This document shows, one piece after another, positions 18,101 through 26,163 of a DNA stretch of 64,000 nucleotides. The stretch's first letter is position 1; the number at the start of each line of letters is the position of its first letter. Source of the stretch: Rohdeia mirabilis (GTDB taxonomy: Bacteria > Planctomycetota > UBA1135 > GCA-002686595); NCBI GenBank assembly GCA_007750655.1, contig CP036290.1:930001-994000 (forward strand). The letters run 5' to 3'. A program made the position numbers and the translations under genes. Below the pieces are notes generated by a model. It did not search any database. It saw only the letters and a list, made by a program, of their open reading frames with translations, and had not been told where the DNA came from.

Positions 18101-18332
18101 CTCCGACTCGATCATCGTGTCGGACGTCGCGCTGACGGAGATCTGCCGCGTCGAGTGGGACAACGGTGCGACCTTCCCCGACCCGAACGGCGCGTCGATG
18201 AACCTCGACGCCGGTTCGTTCAACCTGGCGGCGTCCTTGGACGGCGCCAACTGGTGCCCGACGAGCCTGACCCAGATCGGTGGCACCGGCGACTTCGGCA
18301 CGCCCGGCGCGGCCAACGAAGTCTGCCCGTGA
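15129..18332 (+). CDS. Large secreted protein with five lamin-tail domains
   Basis: A 1067-residue exported protein. A signal peptide (about 1-24, cut after TAAAQ) is followed by an N-terminal domain of about 145 residues that starts TTFGSGCAGASGVTPTL, a motif seen in many planctomycete secreted proteins. Then come five lamin-tail domains (LTD) starting near residues 175, 353, 543, 720 and 898, a period of 177-190 residues. Each begins G(D/E)(L/I)(V/I)xTE(I/V/F), continues E(W/Y)FE(V/I)xNTTGxxID(V/I)xG and ends near FGTPGxANxxC, so each has a Cys pair. There is no sortase or membrane anchor, so it is probably released or held by an unseen sorting system. The role is unknown; LTDs bind proteins or DNA in other settings. 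A strong hairpin follows at 18378. Confidence 0.75.
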   Translation: MRLPQTLASAAAAASVLLGGTAAAQTTFGSGCAGASGVTPTLAVNGTVTSGQTWFLEVTSPGGIGLEYLLIGFSNTSSTLLGGLPLPFDLGLIFADPAWTGCPLNVDADYTILARNFNPGINGGVHQIPFPGFDSGSVFMQIINVDPNFLTFSPIAGVSGGIEIIGTFGAGAQPGDLVITEIMQNPAAVGDNLGEYFEVLNTTGADIDVEGWTLTDDGSNLHVIDNGGAGVIVPAGSYFVFGNNADFGTNGGVVVDYEYPAAYALANGDDEIVITDLAATEIARVNYDGGPVFPDPTGKSMELNVAFLNETDNDNGANWAESTCFLPNPSTDLGTPGIANDQCNTTPPGPGSGELIFTEIMANPAVVGDTYGEWFEVYNTTGAAIDMNGFTVTQGSNSFVVGSSFVIPAGGYGVFLRDGNPANNGGLDPLSINAYDYAGNPFFLGNSGATLEIFDGSLNKLGSIGYDDVTFPTANGRSIILDPTVTQDLATSLVGANWCTSTSSYVGDGLDDGGLPVTGVTQFGTPVGANDTCPIVPSGAPTGELVVTEIMNNGIAETTDQQWFELFNATGAAIDIDGYILADTTGDYHVINNGGPLTVPAGGRVTLGASNVALDNGGITHDYAYDGFFLGGFTDSIVVATGAGAIVAQVDYDGNAGWPVANPGHSLILDPAVGITHANSVVAANWCKSYFTGYGTDANFGTPAAANDTCPIVPSGVATGELIITEFLADGASLADGEEFLEIFNTTGAAIDINGYILADADNDYHIIDNGGALLVPAGGYLTLGASNDTLVNGNTTHDYVYGKDLFISNGTDELILATAGGAIVCEIANDNGSSFPTNTAGLSAILDPAAAQTQAGSENGTNWCQSSSTYGDATNAGTPGAANDSCGGGVGDTANSGDIIVTEVMQNPAAVLDSAGEYFEIYNTTGSAIDVNGWTFTKAANGANFTVNQIGGLSIPAGGFLVFGVNGDSLTNGGVTVDYVYPSAYFLGNSSDSIIVSDVALTEICRVEWDNGATFPDPNGASMNLDAGSFNLAASLDGANWCPTSLTQIGGTGDFGTPGAANEVCP

Positions 18333-18676
18333 TCCGGTGACGTGAGCGCGCGCCACTCGGAAGAGCGGCGCGTGCGAGCGAGGAGGGCGGTGGCTCGAAC
18401 GAGCCACCGCCCTCCTCGCGTTGCAGTGCCGTTCACGCGCCCCGAGTCGACCCGCAAGCCGAGGGGACGGGCCGGGTTGCGAACGCCGCACCGCCCTTGG
18501 TGGATCTTGACGAGCACTCTCCGCCCCGGCCGCGTCCACTGCTCGCCGACCCCGTTCCACGGCCTTCCGCCCGATCTCCCCGGACTCTTCGAGGGAGGGG
18601 GGTAGCCTTCGGAACGCTGCGGTCCGTTCCGCCCACGCCCACTCGACGATCTGGCGCCCCGCGCGCCGCCCCGACC
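18333..18676. other. 344-bp intergenic region with terminator and candidate promoter
   Basis: It holds the 20-bp hairpin at 18378-18419 and then a plus-strand TAGCCT at 18603-18608 that could be the -10 of the next lamin-tail gene (leader about 60 bases). No open frame in it looks coding. Confidence 0.4.
18378..18419 (+). terminator. Perfect 20-bp hairpin after the five-LTD gene
   Basis: The arms GCGAGGAGGGCGGTGGCTCG and its exact reverse complement are separated by only AA (18398-18399), 46 bases after the stop codon. The stem is extremely stable and GC-rich. There is no U-tract, so it may act as a 3'-end stabiliser or a non-canonical terminator rather than a classical intrinsic one. Confidence 0.7.
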
Positions 18677-20761
18677 ATGAAGCACGCGACTCTCCTCCTG
18701 GCCGGTGCCGCCCTCGCGGCGACCGCCGCGCCCGCCGGTGCCCAGACCCTGTTCGGCAACGCCTGCGCCGGCCAGTCCGGCCTCGTTCCGACGCTCCAGA
18801 ACGTCGGCCTGCCGATCGTCGGCGACACCTGGCAGCTCGAGATCTCCGGCGTGCCGTCGGGATTCGGCTACTTGCTCGTCGGCCTGTCGAACTCGTTCTC
18901 GCCGCTGGTCGGCTCGACGCTGCCGGTCGACCTCGGAACGCTCCTCGCCGACCCCGCCTGGGCGGGATGCGACCTCAACATCGATCCCGGCTTCCTGATC
19001 CAGACGCACAGCCTCGACGCGCTCGGCAAGAAGACGCTGCTGTTCCCCGGCTTCCCGCCCGGCTCCATCTACTTCCAATGGCTCGGCCTCGATCCGGACT
19101 TCCTCGCGTTCTCCAAGATCGCCGGCCTCAGCCAGGGCCTCGAGATGGAGGGGCGCCTGCCGAGCGGTGTCGATCCCGGCGACCTGGTCATCACGGAGAT
19201 CAGCAAGGACACGTCGTTCGCCTTCGACTCCCAGGGCGAGTGGATCGAGCTCTACAACACCACCGGATCGGCGATCGACATCGAGGGCTTCGTCCTGCGC
19301 GACGACGACGGTGACACGCACACGATCGACGCCGCCGGCTTCGGCGTCGTGGTTCCCGCCGGTGGCTACATCACGCTGGGGATCGACGGCGACTGCACGC
19401 TCAACGGCGGCATCTCCCACGCCTACGTCTACAGCGGCTTCTTCATGTCGAACGGCTCGGACGAGGTGGTTCTCGAGGACTTCAACCAGATCGTCATCGA
19501 CGCCGTGGCCTACGACAACGGCGTGACGTTCCCCGACGACGAGGGCGCGACGCTCTCGCTCGATCCGACCAAGTTGAACGCCGTCGACAACGACGACGGA
19601 GCGAACTGGTCGAGCGCGACCTGCCCGCTCGGCGTCGGCTGTGGCTTCATCTACGCCACCGACCTGGGCACGCCCGGGGCGGACAACGGCACGTGCACCA
19701 CGCCGCCGCCGCCCGTCTCCACGGGAGCCGTGGTCTTCGTCGAGGTGATGAAGGACCCGCTGGCCGTCGACGACCTGTTCGGCGAGTGGTTCGAGATCGT
19801 CAACGCGACGGGAGCCGCGGTCGATCTCGACGGCTACACGTTCGCTTCGGGCCTGCAGGTCTTCACCGTCGCGGGCCCGCTCGTCGTGCCGGCCGGCGGT
19901 CGCCAGCTGTTCATGCGCGACAACGACGCGCTCGACAACGGTGGGATCGACGGTGCGGCGCTCGGGGCCTACGAGTACGACCCGAACGGCGGCGGCCTGT
20001 GGAACATGGGCAACGGCGCCGAGACCCTGCAGGTCTTCGATTCGCTGGGCACCCTGGTCGGACGCCTGGCCTACGACGACGGCGTGCTCTTCCCCGACGA
20101 CGAAGGCGTGGCGTTCGGCCTCGATCCGGCGGTCGCCGCGACCGAGGCGAACACCGACGACGGCGCCAACTGGTGCAACCAGTCGAGCGTCATCCCCGGC
20201 GGCACCGATCTCGGCACTCCGGGGGCGGCGAACGACGCCTGCATCTTCGTCCCGGCCTGCCTCGGCAGCGGCGAGATCATCGTGACCGAGTTCATGCAGA
20301 ACCCCTCGGCGGTGGGGGACGGCGTCGGCGAGTGGATCGAGATCCACAACACGACGGCCGGTTCGATCGACATCGAAGGCTGGATCCTGCGCGACAACGA
20401 CACGGACAGCCACGTGATCGACAACGGAGGCAGCGGCGTCTTCGTTCCGGCCGGTGGCTACCTCGTGCTCGGCGTCTCGGGTGACACGTTCGTCAACGGC
20501 GGGGTGAACGTCGGCTACGTCTACAGCGGCGTGAACCTGGGCAACAGCGACGACGAGATCGTGCTCGAGAACGGCGCCGGCGTCGTGTGCTGCGTCGAGT
20601 ACGACAACGGCGCGACTTTCCCCGACGGCAACGGTGCGGCGGCCCAGCTCGACCCGACGAAGCTCGACGTGGCCTCGGCGGCGGACGGCGCGAACTGGAG
20701 CCTCGCCACCACGCCCTTCGGGGCCGGCGACCTCGGCACGCCCGGTTCCGTGAACCCCTGA
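18677..20761 (+). CDS. Secreted protein with three lamin-tail domains
   Basis: A 694-residue exported protein, the shorter paralogue of the 15129 gene. A signal peptide (about 1-23, cut after PAGAQ) is followed by the same N-terminal domain (TLFGNACAGQSGLVPTL) and three lamin-tail domains starting near residues 168, 350 and 532 (period 182). Each keeps the GEW(I/F)E(I/L)xNxT(G/A)xx(I/V)D(I/L)(E/D)G core. The last unit ends at LGTPGSVNP without the closing Cys seen in most units. The tandem position, shared N-terminal domain and equal period show gene duplication with unequal numbers of LTDs. It has its own hairpin downstream and a possible -10 at 18603, so it is probably transcribed separately. 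Confidence 0.75.
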   Translation: MKHATLLLAGAALAATAAPAGAQTLFGNACAGQSGLVPTLQNVGLPIVGDTWQLEISGVPSGFGYLLVGLSNSFSPLVGSTLPVDLGTLLADPAWAGCDLNIDPGFLIQTHSLDALGKKTLLFPGFPPGSIYFQWLGLDPDFLAFSKIAGLSQGLEMEGRLPSGVDPGDLVITEISKDTSFAFDSQGEWIELYNTTGSAIDIEGFVLRDDDGDTHTIDAAGFGVVVPAGGYITLGIDGDCTLNGGISHAYVYSGFFMSNGSDEVVLEDFNQIVIDAVAYDNGVTFPDDEGATLSLDPTKLNAVDNDDGANWSSATCPLGVGCGFIYATDLGTPGADNGTCTTPPPPVSTGAVVFVEVMKDPLAVDDLFGEWFEIVNATGAAVDLDGYTFASGLQVFTVAGPLVVPAGGRQLFMRDNDALDNGGIDGAALGAYEYDPNGGGLWNMGNGAETLQVFDSLGTLVGRLAYDDGVLFPDDEGVAFGLDPAVAATEANTDDGANWCNQSSVIPGGTDLGTPGAANDACIFVPACLGSGEIIVTEFMQNPSAVGDGVGEWIEIHNTTAGSIDIEGWILRDNDTDSHVIDNGGSGVFVPAGGYLVLGVSGDTFVNGGVNVGYVYSGVNLGNSDDEIVLENGAGVVCCVEYDNGATFPDGNGAAAQLDPTKLDVASAADGANWSLATTPFGAGDLGTPGSVNP

Positions 20762-20804
20762 GCGGCGAACGGCCGCTCGGCGGGTCGCGGCCCGGCCCTC
20801 CGCG

Positions 20805-20842
20805 CGCGGGGCGCTCCACGACGACACGTGGAGCGCCCCGCG
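20805..20842 (+). terminator. 16-bp hairpin after the three-LTD gene
   Basis: The arms CGCGGGGCGCTCCACG (20805-20820) and its perfect reverse complement (20827-20842) flank the loop ACGACA. It lies 43 bases after the stop and 56 bases before pcp. No U-tract follows, as for the other hairpins in this window. Confidence 0.65.
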
Positions 20843-20898
20843 TCGCGTACCAAGGGGCGCCGCTGGACACGACCTCGCGCCCCGGCGACCATCGGCCG

Positions 20899-21552
20899 AT
20901 GGCCACCGACCCCTCAGATCCGCGCCGCGCCGGTTCGGCGGGGCGTCCGATCCTGGTGACGGGTTTCGGGCCGTTCCTCAGCGTGGCCGAGAACCCGTCC
21001 GGCACGCTCGCACGGTGGGCGGACGGGCGGCGCTTCGGTGACCACCAGGTCGTCGGACAGGTGCTGCGCGTCGCGTTCGCCGGGTTGCCCGAAGAGCTGG
21101 AGCGCGCGGTGACCGGCTGCATCGAGCCGCCCTGTGCCCTGGTGTCGCTCGGCGTTCAACGCGAAGCCTGGTGGCGACTCGAGCGGCGCGCGCAGCGGCC
21201 CTTGACCTCGGTGAAGTGCGACGTGGACGGCGCGCTCGCCAGCGGGTTCGACGCGGATGCGCCCGCCTCCGAGCGCCACACGCGTTTCGACCTCGACCGG
21301 CTCTGTGGCGCGATCGCGGACCTCGACCTGCCAGCGCGCCCCTCCGACGACGCCGGCGGCTACGTCTGTGAGTGGTGCTACGACCACCTCTTGGGCCACG
21401 GCGAGCGACTCGGCGTTCCGGCGCTCTTCGTGCACGTTCCGCCCCACGATGCGTTCGAGTACGCGGTCCAGGAGCGAGCTCTCGGCGCGCTGCTGGGCGA
21501 AGTGGCGCGGATCGTCGCGGAAGGCGGTGACGCGGCCGGATCGACCCGGTGA
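20899..21552 (+). CDS. pcp: Pyroglutamyl-peptidase I
   Basis: A 217-residue cysteine peptidase of family C15 that removes N-terminal pyroglutamate from peptides in the cytoplasm. The family start ILVTGFGPFLSVAENPS is clear. The catalytic triad can be placed at Glu95 (in ERRAQR, matching the family ER-x-A-x-N), Cys157 (in GGYVCEWCYDHLL) and His179 (in FVHVP). The Asn usually following the catalytic Cys is a Glu (CE instead of CN), a small departure. The length is typical. The next gene starts at a GTG overlapping its stop by four bases, so peptide hydrolysis and the permease are translationally coupled. Confidence 0.85.
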   Translation: MATDPSDPRRAGSAGRPILVTGFGPFLSVAENPSGTLARWADGRRFGDHQVVGQVLRVAFAGLPEELERAVTGCIEPPCALVSLGVQREAWWRLERRAQRPLTSVKCDVDGALASGFDADAPASERHTRFDLDRLCGAIADLDLPARPSDDAGGYVCEWCYDHLLGHGERLGVPALFVHVPPHDAFEYAVQERALGALLGEVARIVAEGGDAAGSTR

Positions 21553-22795
21553 CGCGCGCCCGGCGGCCCGTGGACCTGACCGCGACGACCGGCGGGCGGC
21601 GACTGCTCTTCACCGGTCTGTACTTCTGCGAGGGAGCGCCGATCGGGTTCCTGTGGTGGGCGTTGCCGAGCGTGCTGCGCAGTCGGGGCGTCGACACGGC
21701 GGTCATCGGGGCGCTGCTCGGCTGGCTGGTCCTGCCGTGGGCGCTCAAGTGGGTGTGGGCGCCGCTCGTCGACAGGGTGCGGACCCAGCGCTTCGGCCTG
21801 CGCGCCTGGATCACCGCGGCCCAGCTCGGCATGGCCGCCAGTCTCGTGCCGCTCCTGCTCGTCGATCCGCTCGAGGACTTCGACCGGCTCGCGACCGCGC
21901 TCGTGTTCCACGCGGTGTTCGCGTCGACCCAGGACGCCGCGATCGACGCCCTGATGATCCGCGTCACGCCGGCGGGGAGCGCGGACGCCTGACCGCTTGG
22001 ATGCAGGCGGGCATGTTGCTCGGTCGGTCGCTGCTCGGAGGAGGAGCGCTGCTCGTGCACGAGCGGTTCGGGTCGCGCGCGCTCGTCCTCGCTCTCGTCG
22101 CGGTGGTCGTCGTCGGTCTCCTGCTCGCGCCGTTCTATCGGGATCCGGGGCCGGCCGGCGGTGCGCCGGGACGTTCGGACTCGATGTGGACGGCGGTGCG
22201 CCGCACGCTCGCCCGGCGCACCACCTGGTTCGGCCTGGCGTTCGCGGCGCTGGGCGGAGCGGGCTTCGAGGCGGTCGGTGGCTTCGCCGGTCCGGCACTG
22301 ACCGACGCGGCCGCCGGCGACACCGGACCGGCCGCGCGCTTCTTCCTGCTGCCCGCCGTGGTGGCCGCGGCCGGTGGTGGATTCCTCGGCGGCTGGCTCT
22401 CGGATCGCAGCGATCCGCGGCGCGCGACCGTGCGAGCGAGCCTCCTGCTGACCGCGGCGATCGCTGTGCTGGCGGTTCTCTTCGCGATGGGGAGTGGCCT
22501 GGAGGGACTCGCCCTCGGTCTCTTCGCCGTCTACGTGGCGATCGGCGCCTTCACGGCCAGTAGCTACGCCCTGTTCATGAGCTGGACCGACCCGCGTCTC
22601 GCGGCGACCCAGTTCAGCGCGTTCATGGGCGCGACGAATCTGTGCGAAGCCTGGTCCGTCGCGTTGGCCGGCGTCCTGATCGCGGACCACGGCTACGCCG
22701 GCACATTCCTCGGACCCCAGTTGCTCGCGCTCGGCGCAGTCGTTCTGCTCGTGGGTCTGCGCGGTGCGTCGAACCGGCACGTCGGGCCAGCCTGA
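21549..22795 (+). pseudogene. AmpG-like MFS permease broken by a one-base frameshift
   Basis: Two frames together encode one 12-helix major facilitator permease of the AmpG/acetyl-CoA-transporter-like group. The first part (GTG 21549, overlapping the pcp stop) runs through LLFTGLYFCEGAPIGFLWWALPS to ALMIRVTPAG and then hits TGA at 21990. The second part continues in another frame from GGERGRLTAWMQAGMLLGRS near 21971 to the stop at 22795. Adding one G to the GGGG run at 21974-21977 restores RVTPAGERGRLTAWMQ, which reads as an uninterrupted family sequence. No other damage is visible in either half, so this is either a recent mutation or a sequencing/assembly error in a homopolymer. AmpG relatives import muropeptides, which would fit next to a pyroglutamyl peptidase; that link is inference. 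Confidence 0.75.
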
Positions 22796-22853
22796 CTCGC
22801 TCGACGCCGCGCTCCCACCCCTTCGCGACCGACCCGGACGCAGAAGCCCCACA

Positions 22854-24443
22854 ATGACCGACTCGAACCCGCCCGACTCCGAACATCAGATCCGCCTCGA
22901 GGACTTCGAACGCGCAATCGTCCTGCGCCAGCTCCGAGCCGACGACTTCGAGGAGTTGGTGGCGATGCAGGTTCGCTGCTTCCCCGGTATGCAGACCTGG
23001 GGGCTCGATCAGATCCAGAGCCAGCTCGGCATGTTTCCCGAGGGGCAGCTCGTCGTCGAGTTCGAGGGGAAGATCGTCGCCTCGGCCTTCTCGTTGATCG
23101 TGGACTTCGAGGACTACTCGGACTGGCACGACTGGAAGGAACTCGCCGACAACGGCTACATCCGCAACCACGATCCGAAGGGCGACACGCTCTACGGGAT
23201 CGAGGTGATGGTCCATCCCGAGTACCGCGGACTGAAGCTGGCGCGCCGCCTCTACCAAGGGCGGCGTGAGCTCGCGCGACGCTACAACCTGGCGCGCAGC
23301 ATCGTCGGTGGACGGATCCCGAACTACCACAAGTACGCCGACCAGATGACGGCGCGCGAGTACGCCGAGAAGGTGGGGGAAGGGCAGATCTACGACCCGG
23401 TGCTGACCACGCAGACCGCGAACGGTTTCGTGTTGAAGCGGATCATCCCCGACTACTTCCCCAGCGACGTCGAATCGGGTGGGTACGCGACGTTCCTCGA
23501 GTGGACGAATCTCGACTACGTCTCGGACCCTCGCAATCGCTACCAGCGCGTCCACAACGTTCGCATCGCCGCGGTCCAGTACCACATGCGTGCGATCAAG
23601 AGCATCGACGACTTCGAGTCGCAGTGCGAGTTCTTCGTGGACGCCGCCTCCGACTACAAGAGCGACTTCGTCGTCTTCCCGGAGCTGATGTCGACCCAGA
23701 TGCTGTCGTTCATCGGCGCGGAGCAGCGGCCCCAGGAGTCCGCGCGGAAGTTGGCGGAGTTGACGCCCCGCTACCTGGACTTCTTCACGCGGATGGCGAT
23801 CAAGTACAACATCAACATCATCGGCGGATCGCAGTTCGTGCTGGAGGAGGAGCGTCTGCGCAACTGCGCCTACCTGTTCCACCGCGACGGCGGCATCGAC
23901 CGCCAGTACAAGATCCACATCACGCCCGCCGAGCGCCGCTGGTGGGGTGTGGTGCCCGGTGACGACGTCGAGGTCTTCGAGACCGACCGCGGCAGGGTGT
24001 CGATCCAGATCTGCTACGACGTCGAGTTCCCCGAACTCTCGCGGATCGCCGCGGCCAAGGGAGCGCAGATCGTCTTCGTCCCGTTCAACACGAACGACCG
24101 CGACGGCTACCTGCGGATCCGGACCTGCGCCCAGGCGCGCTGCATCGAGAACCACGTGTACACGGTGATCTCGGGCTGTACCGGGACGCTGCCGCTCGTC
24201 GAGAACGCGGACGTCCACTACGCCCAGTCGGGGATCTTCACGCCGGCCGACGTGCCCTTCGCGCGGGACGGCGTGGCGGCGGAGTGCACGCCGAACATCG
24301 AGACGCTCGTCGTGCGCGACGTGGACATCGAGCAGCTGCGTCGCCACCGACTGCGCGGCACCGTGCAGAACTGGAACGACCGCCGACGGGATCTCTACAA
24401 GATCGCCTACGAGTCGGAACGCCTGGGCACGCTCGAGATCTGA
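22854..24443 (+). CDS. GNAT acetyltransferase fused to a nitrilase-family amidase
   Basis: A 529-residue two-domain cytoplasmic protein. Residues 15-215 are a GNAT N-acetyltransferase ([18 protein letters not shown] start; [18 protein letters not shown] is the acetyl-CoA binding motif A). Residues 235-525 are a carbon-nitrogen hydrolase with the full nitrilase triad: Glu277 (FPELMS), Lys353 (RQYKIH) and Cys387 ([10 protein letters not shown]). This fusion is a known, conserved but functionally obscure architecture in bacteria. A plausible role is sequential acetylation or deacylation and amide hydrolysis of an omega-amino compound, but nothing here identifies the substrate. It follows the permease by 58 bases on the same strand, so it may share its transcript. 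The ATG at 22854 sits just before the conserved part. Confidence 0.85.
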   Translation: MTDSNPPDSEHQIRLEDFERAIVLRQLRADDFEELVAMQVRCFPGMQTWGLDQIQSQLGMFPEGQLVVEFEGKIVASAFSLIVDFEDYSDWHDWKELADNGYIRNHDPKGDTLYGIEVMVHPEYRGLKLARRLYQGRRELARRYNLARSIVGGRIPNYHKYADQMTAREYAEKVGEGQIYDPVLTTQTANGFVLKRIIPDYFPSDVESGGYATFLEWTNLDYVSDPRNRYQRVHNVRIAAVQYHMRAIKSIDDFESQCEFFVDAASDYKSDFVVFPELMSTQMLSFIGAEQRPQESARKLAELTPRYLDFFTRMAIKYNINIIGGSQFVLEEERLRNCAYLFHRDGGIDRQYKIHITPAERRWWGVVPGDDVEVFETDRGRVSIQICYDVEFPELSRIAAAKGAQIVFVPFNTNDRDGYLRIRTCAQARCIENHVYTVISGCTGTLPLVENADVHYAQSGIFTPADVPFARDGVAAECTPNIETLVVRDVDIEQLRRHRLRGTVQNWNDRRRDLYKIAYESERLGTLEI

Positions 24444-24548
24444 GCCTGTCGGGGTGAGCGGGCGAGCGGCGGACACGGGTCCGTCGCCGTCCGCGGCCGA
24501 CGCTGGCACGCGCGCCGTCGCGGCAACCGCATGCGGGCGCCGCGAGCC

Positions 24549-25022
24549 TCAGGCCTCGTCCGCGCCCGCCTCGCCGACGAGGTCGCCGAGGCGCGGATCG
24601 GCGCCCGCCGGTTCCGCTGCGACGAACGCGCGCCAGCGCTCCAGCCAGGTGCGGCACCGGTGCGTCCACCACGGCGCGCCCTCGGTGCCCCCGGAGTTCG
24701 CCGCGCCATCGAGGGCCGCCGAGAGGCGCTCGATCGCACGCACGCCCAGAGCCTTCTGACCGGACCGATTGCCGGTGCCGCGGTGGTGGAGCGCTCCCGC
24801 GCACAGCACCAGCCCCTGCCACCACAGGGCTTCGGCGGAGCGACCCGTGCCGCGCGCCGCGATCCAGGCCTCCTCGAAGACCTCGTGTGCCGCGTGGTGT
24901 CGCCCCGCGTCGAAGAGCGCGGCCCCGACGGACAGGGCCCCCCGTCCGGTGTGGGACGAGGGGCCCTCGTGGTCGCCCTTCGGCGGGCGCGCGTCGGCGC
25001 TCGATCCCTGCTCGGCCGTCAT
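24549..25022 (-). CDS. DUF309 family protein
   Basis: A 157-residue helical protein. The signature of DUF309 is present: ALFDAGRHHAAHEVFEEAW around residue 40, where the H-x3-HE(V/L)xEExW helix is the conserved core, then a second helix with WWQGLVLCAGALHHRGTGN. DUF309 proteins are small all-helical proteins of unknown function found in many phyla. The first 30 residues and the C-terminus (AGADPRLGDLVGEAGADEA) are probably flexible. The gene follows the methionine-rich protein gene by 34 bases and may be cotranscribed with it. Confidence 0.7.
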   Translation of the reverse strand: MTAEQGSSADARPPKGDHEGPSSHTGRGALSVGAALFDAGRHHAAHEVFEEAWIAARGTGRSAEALWWQGLVLCAGALHHRGTGNRSGQKALGVRAIERLSAALDGAANSGGTEGAPWWTHRCRTWLERWRAFVAAEPAGADPRLGDLVGEAGADEA

Positions 25023-25056
25023 GGCGTCGGAGCTGGCGAGCGCGATCCGGCTCCGA

Positions 25057-26163
25057 TCACTGGTTGGTGAAGCTGGTCTCCATGTCGCCAGCCATCTCCA
25101 TCGTCATGTCGAGCGTCGTGGCTTCGCCGCCCATGTCCGCGTCGACCGAGACTTCCATGCCCATCGTCATGTCGGTCTCCATGGTCATGCTGGCGAAGAC
25201 GCCGGTGCGGGGGTTCCACAGGAGTTCACCGGCACCGTCGAGCGTCAGGTTGAAGTCGGCCGCCGCGATCGAGATGTCGGCTTCCATCGGCATGTCCATG
25301 AGGTCGCTCATGCGGTCCATCATGTCGGTGATCATCGACGAGAGGTCGAGCGTGCCGTCGGTGTCGAGCTTCAGCGTGATGACGGCGTACGTGGCGCCGT
25401 CGACCTCGCGCATGCCCTGGTAGGTGGCCTTGCGCTCACCGTCGAACAGGGTCTCGAGCATGCTCTCGTACTGCTCGAACAACTCGCCCATCGTCTCCTC
25501 GACCAGGGACATGTCCATGTCGGAGTCCATCTCGTCCATGCCCTCGGGCTCGGCACCGAGGAAGCCACCCGGAAGCACGAGGCTCATCAGCGCTTCGTAC
25601 GGAATGTCCCAGGACTCGCCGGCCGAGACCTCGGTGCGCGGCAGGAAGGCGCGCAGGTCCATGTCCTCTTCGAGGCCCTCGAGAAGCTCGACGTCGCGCG
25701 TGTCCTCCTCGTCCTCGTAGGACTTCTTGTACTCACCGGCCTCGTCGTCCCAGGTGAAGATGACGCTGGCGCCTTCGAGGTCGGACGACATCTCGGTCTC
25801 GTTCGACTCGCCCTCGCCCATCATGGACACGTCGACGATGGCGCTGCTGCTGATGGCCTCGAAGGTGCGCTTGAGGCGCGCCGGACGACGGTCTCCGAGC
25901 TCGAGGTACGTGTCCTCGACCGTGACCGCGGTGTTCATGGTCATCGACATCTCGGGCAGACCACCCATCATCGCGGTCATGTCCTGACCGTCGACGTCCA
26001 TGGTGAAGTCCTCGAGGTCGATCGTCATGCGGTTCTCCATCGTGCGGGTCACCGTGGCGCCGCGCTCGGGGGCGAACGCGATGCGATCAGCGGTCCCGGA
26101 GAAGGAGAGGAGGAGGCCCATGCCGACGACGGGCGTGATGGTCTTGACGCAGGTGAGATTCAT
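25057..26163 (-). CDS. Secreted, methionine- and acid-rich protein of unknown function
   Basis: A 368-residue protein with an N-terminal signal-like segment (TITPVVGMGLLLSFSG). About 40 residues are Met (near 11 %), much of it in acidic clusters such as MDEMDSDMDMSLVEETM (about 205-221), MITDMMDRMSDLMDMPM (about 279-295) and METDMTMGMEV. The fold looks beta-rich and repeats strand-like segments ending in polar-Met alternation. It is a paralogue of the 26880 protein: both have LEGxxVxFxWD, then Y, then a DE-rich LL(E/D)GLxEDxDLRxxLP block, then G(E/D)xW and L-x-PGG-x-LG. The Met enrichment is confined to this copy. No family I know fits; Met/Asp patches could bind metal or buffer oxidants, but that is speculation. 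Confidence 0.55.
   Translation of the reverse strand: MNLTCVKTITPVVGMGLLLSFSGTADRIAFAPERGATVTRTMENRMTIDLEDFTMDVDGQDMTAMMGGLPEMSMTMNTAVTVEDTYLELGDRRPARLKRTFEAISSSAIVDVSMMGEGESNETEMSSDLEGASVIFTWDDEAGEYKKSYEDEEDTRDVELLEGLEEDMDLRAFLPRTEVSAGESWDIPYEALMSLVLPGGFLGAEPEGMDEMDSDMDMSLVEETMGELFEQYESMLETLFDGERKATYQGMREVDGATYAVITLKLDTDGTLDLSSMITDMMDRMSDLMDMPMEADISIAAADFNLTLDGAGELLWNPRTGVFASMTMETDMTMGMEVSVDADMGGEATTLDMTMEMAGDMETSFTNQ

Noticed and set aside
15177..18560. A 1127-residue open frame antisense to the five-LTD gene
   Set aside because: High GC with third-position bias leaves long antisense frames. Its translation is a monotone Val/Arg/Asp/Gly pattern that mirrors the LTD repeats. The plus strand has signal peptide and domains.
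21974..21977. Programmed ribosomal frameshift in the MFS gene
   Set aside because: A short G run lacks a slippery heptamer and no downstream structure stands out; a missing base is simpler.
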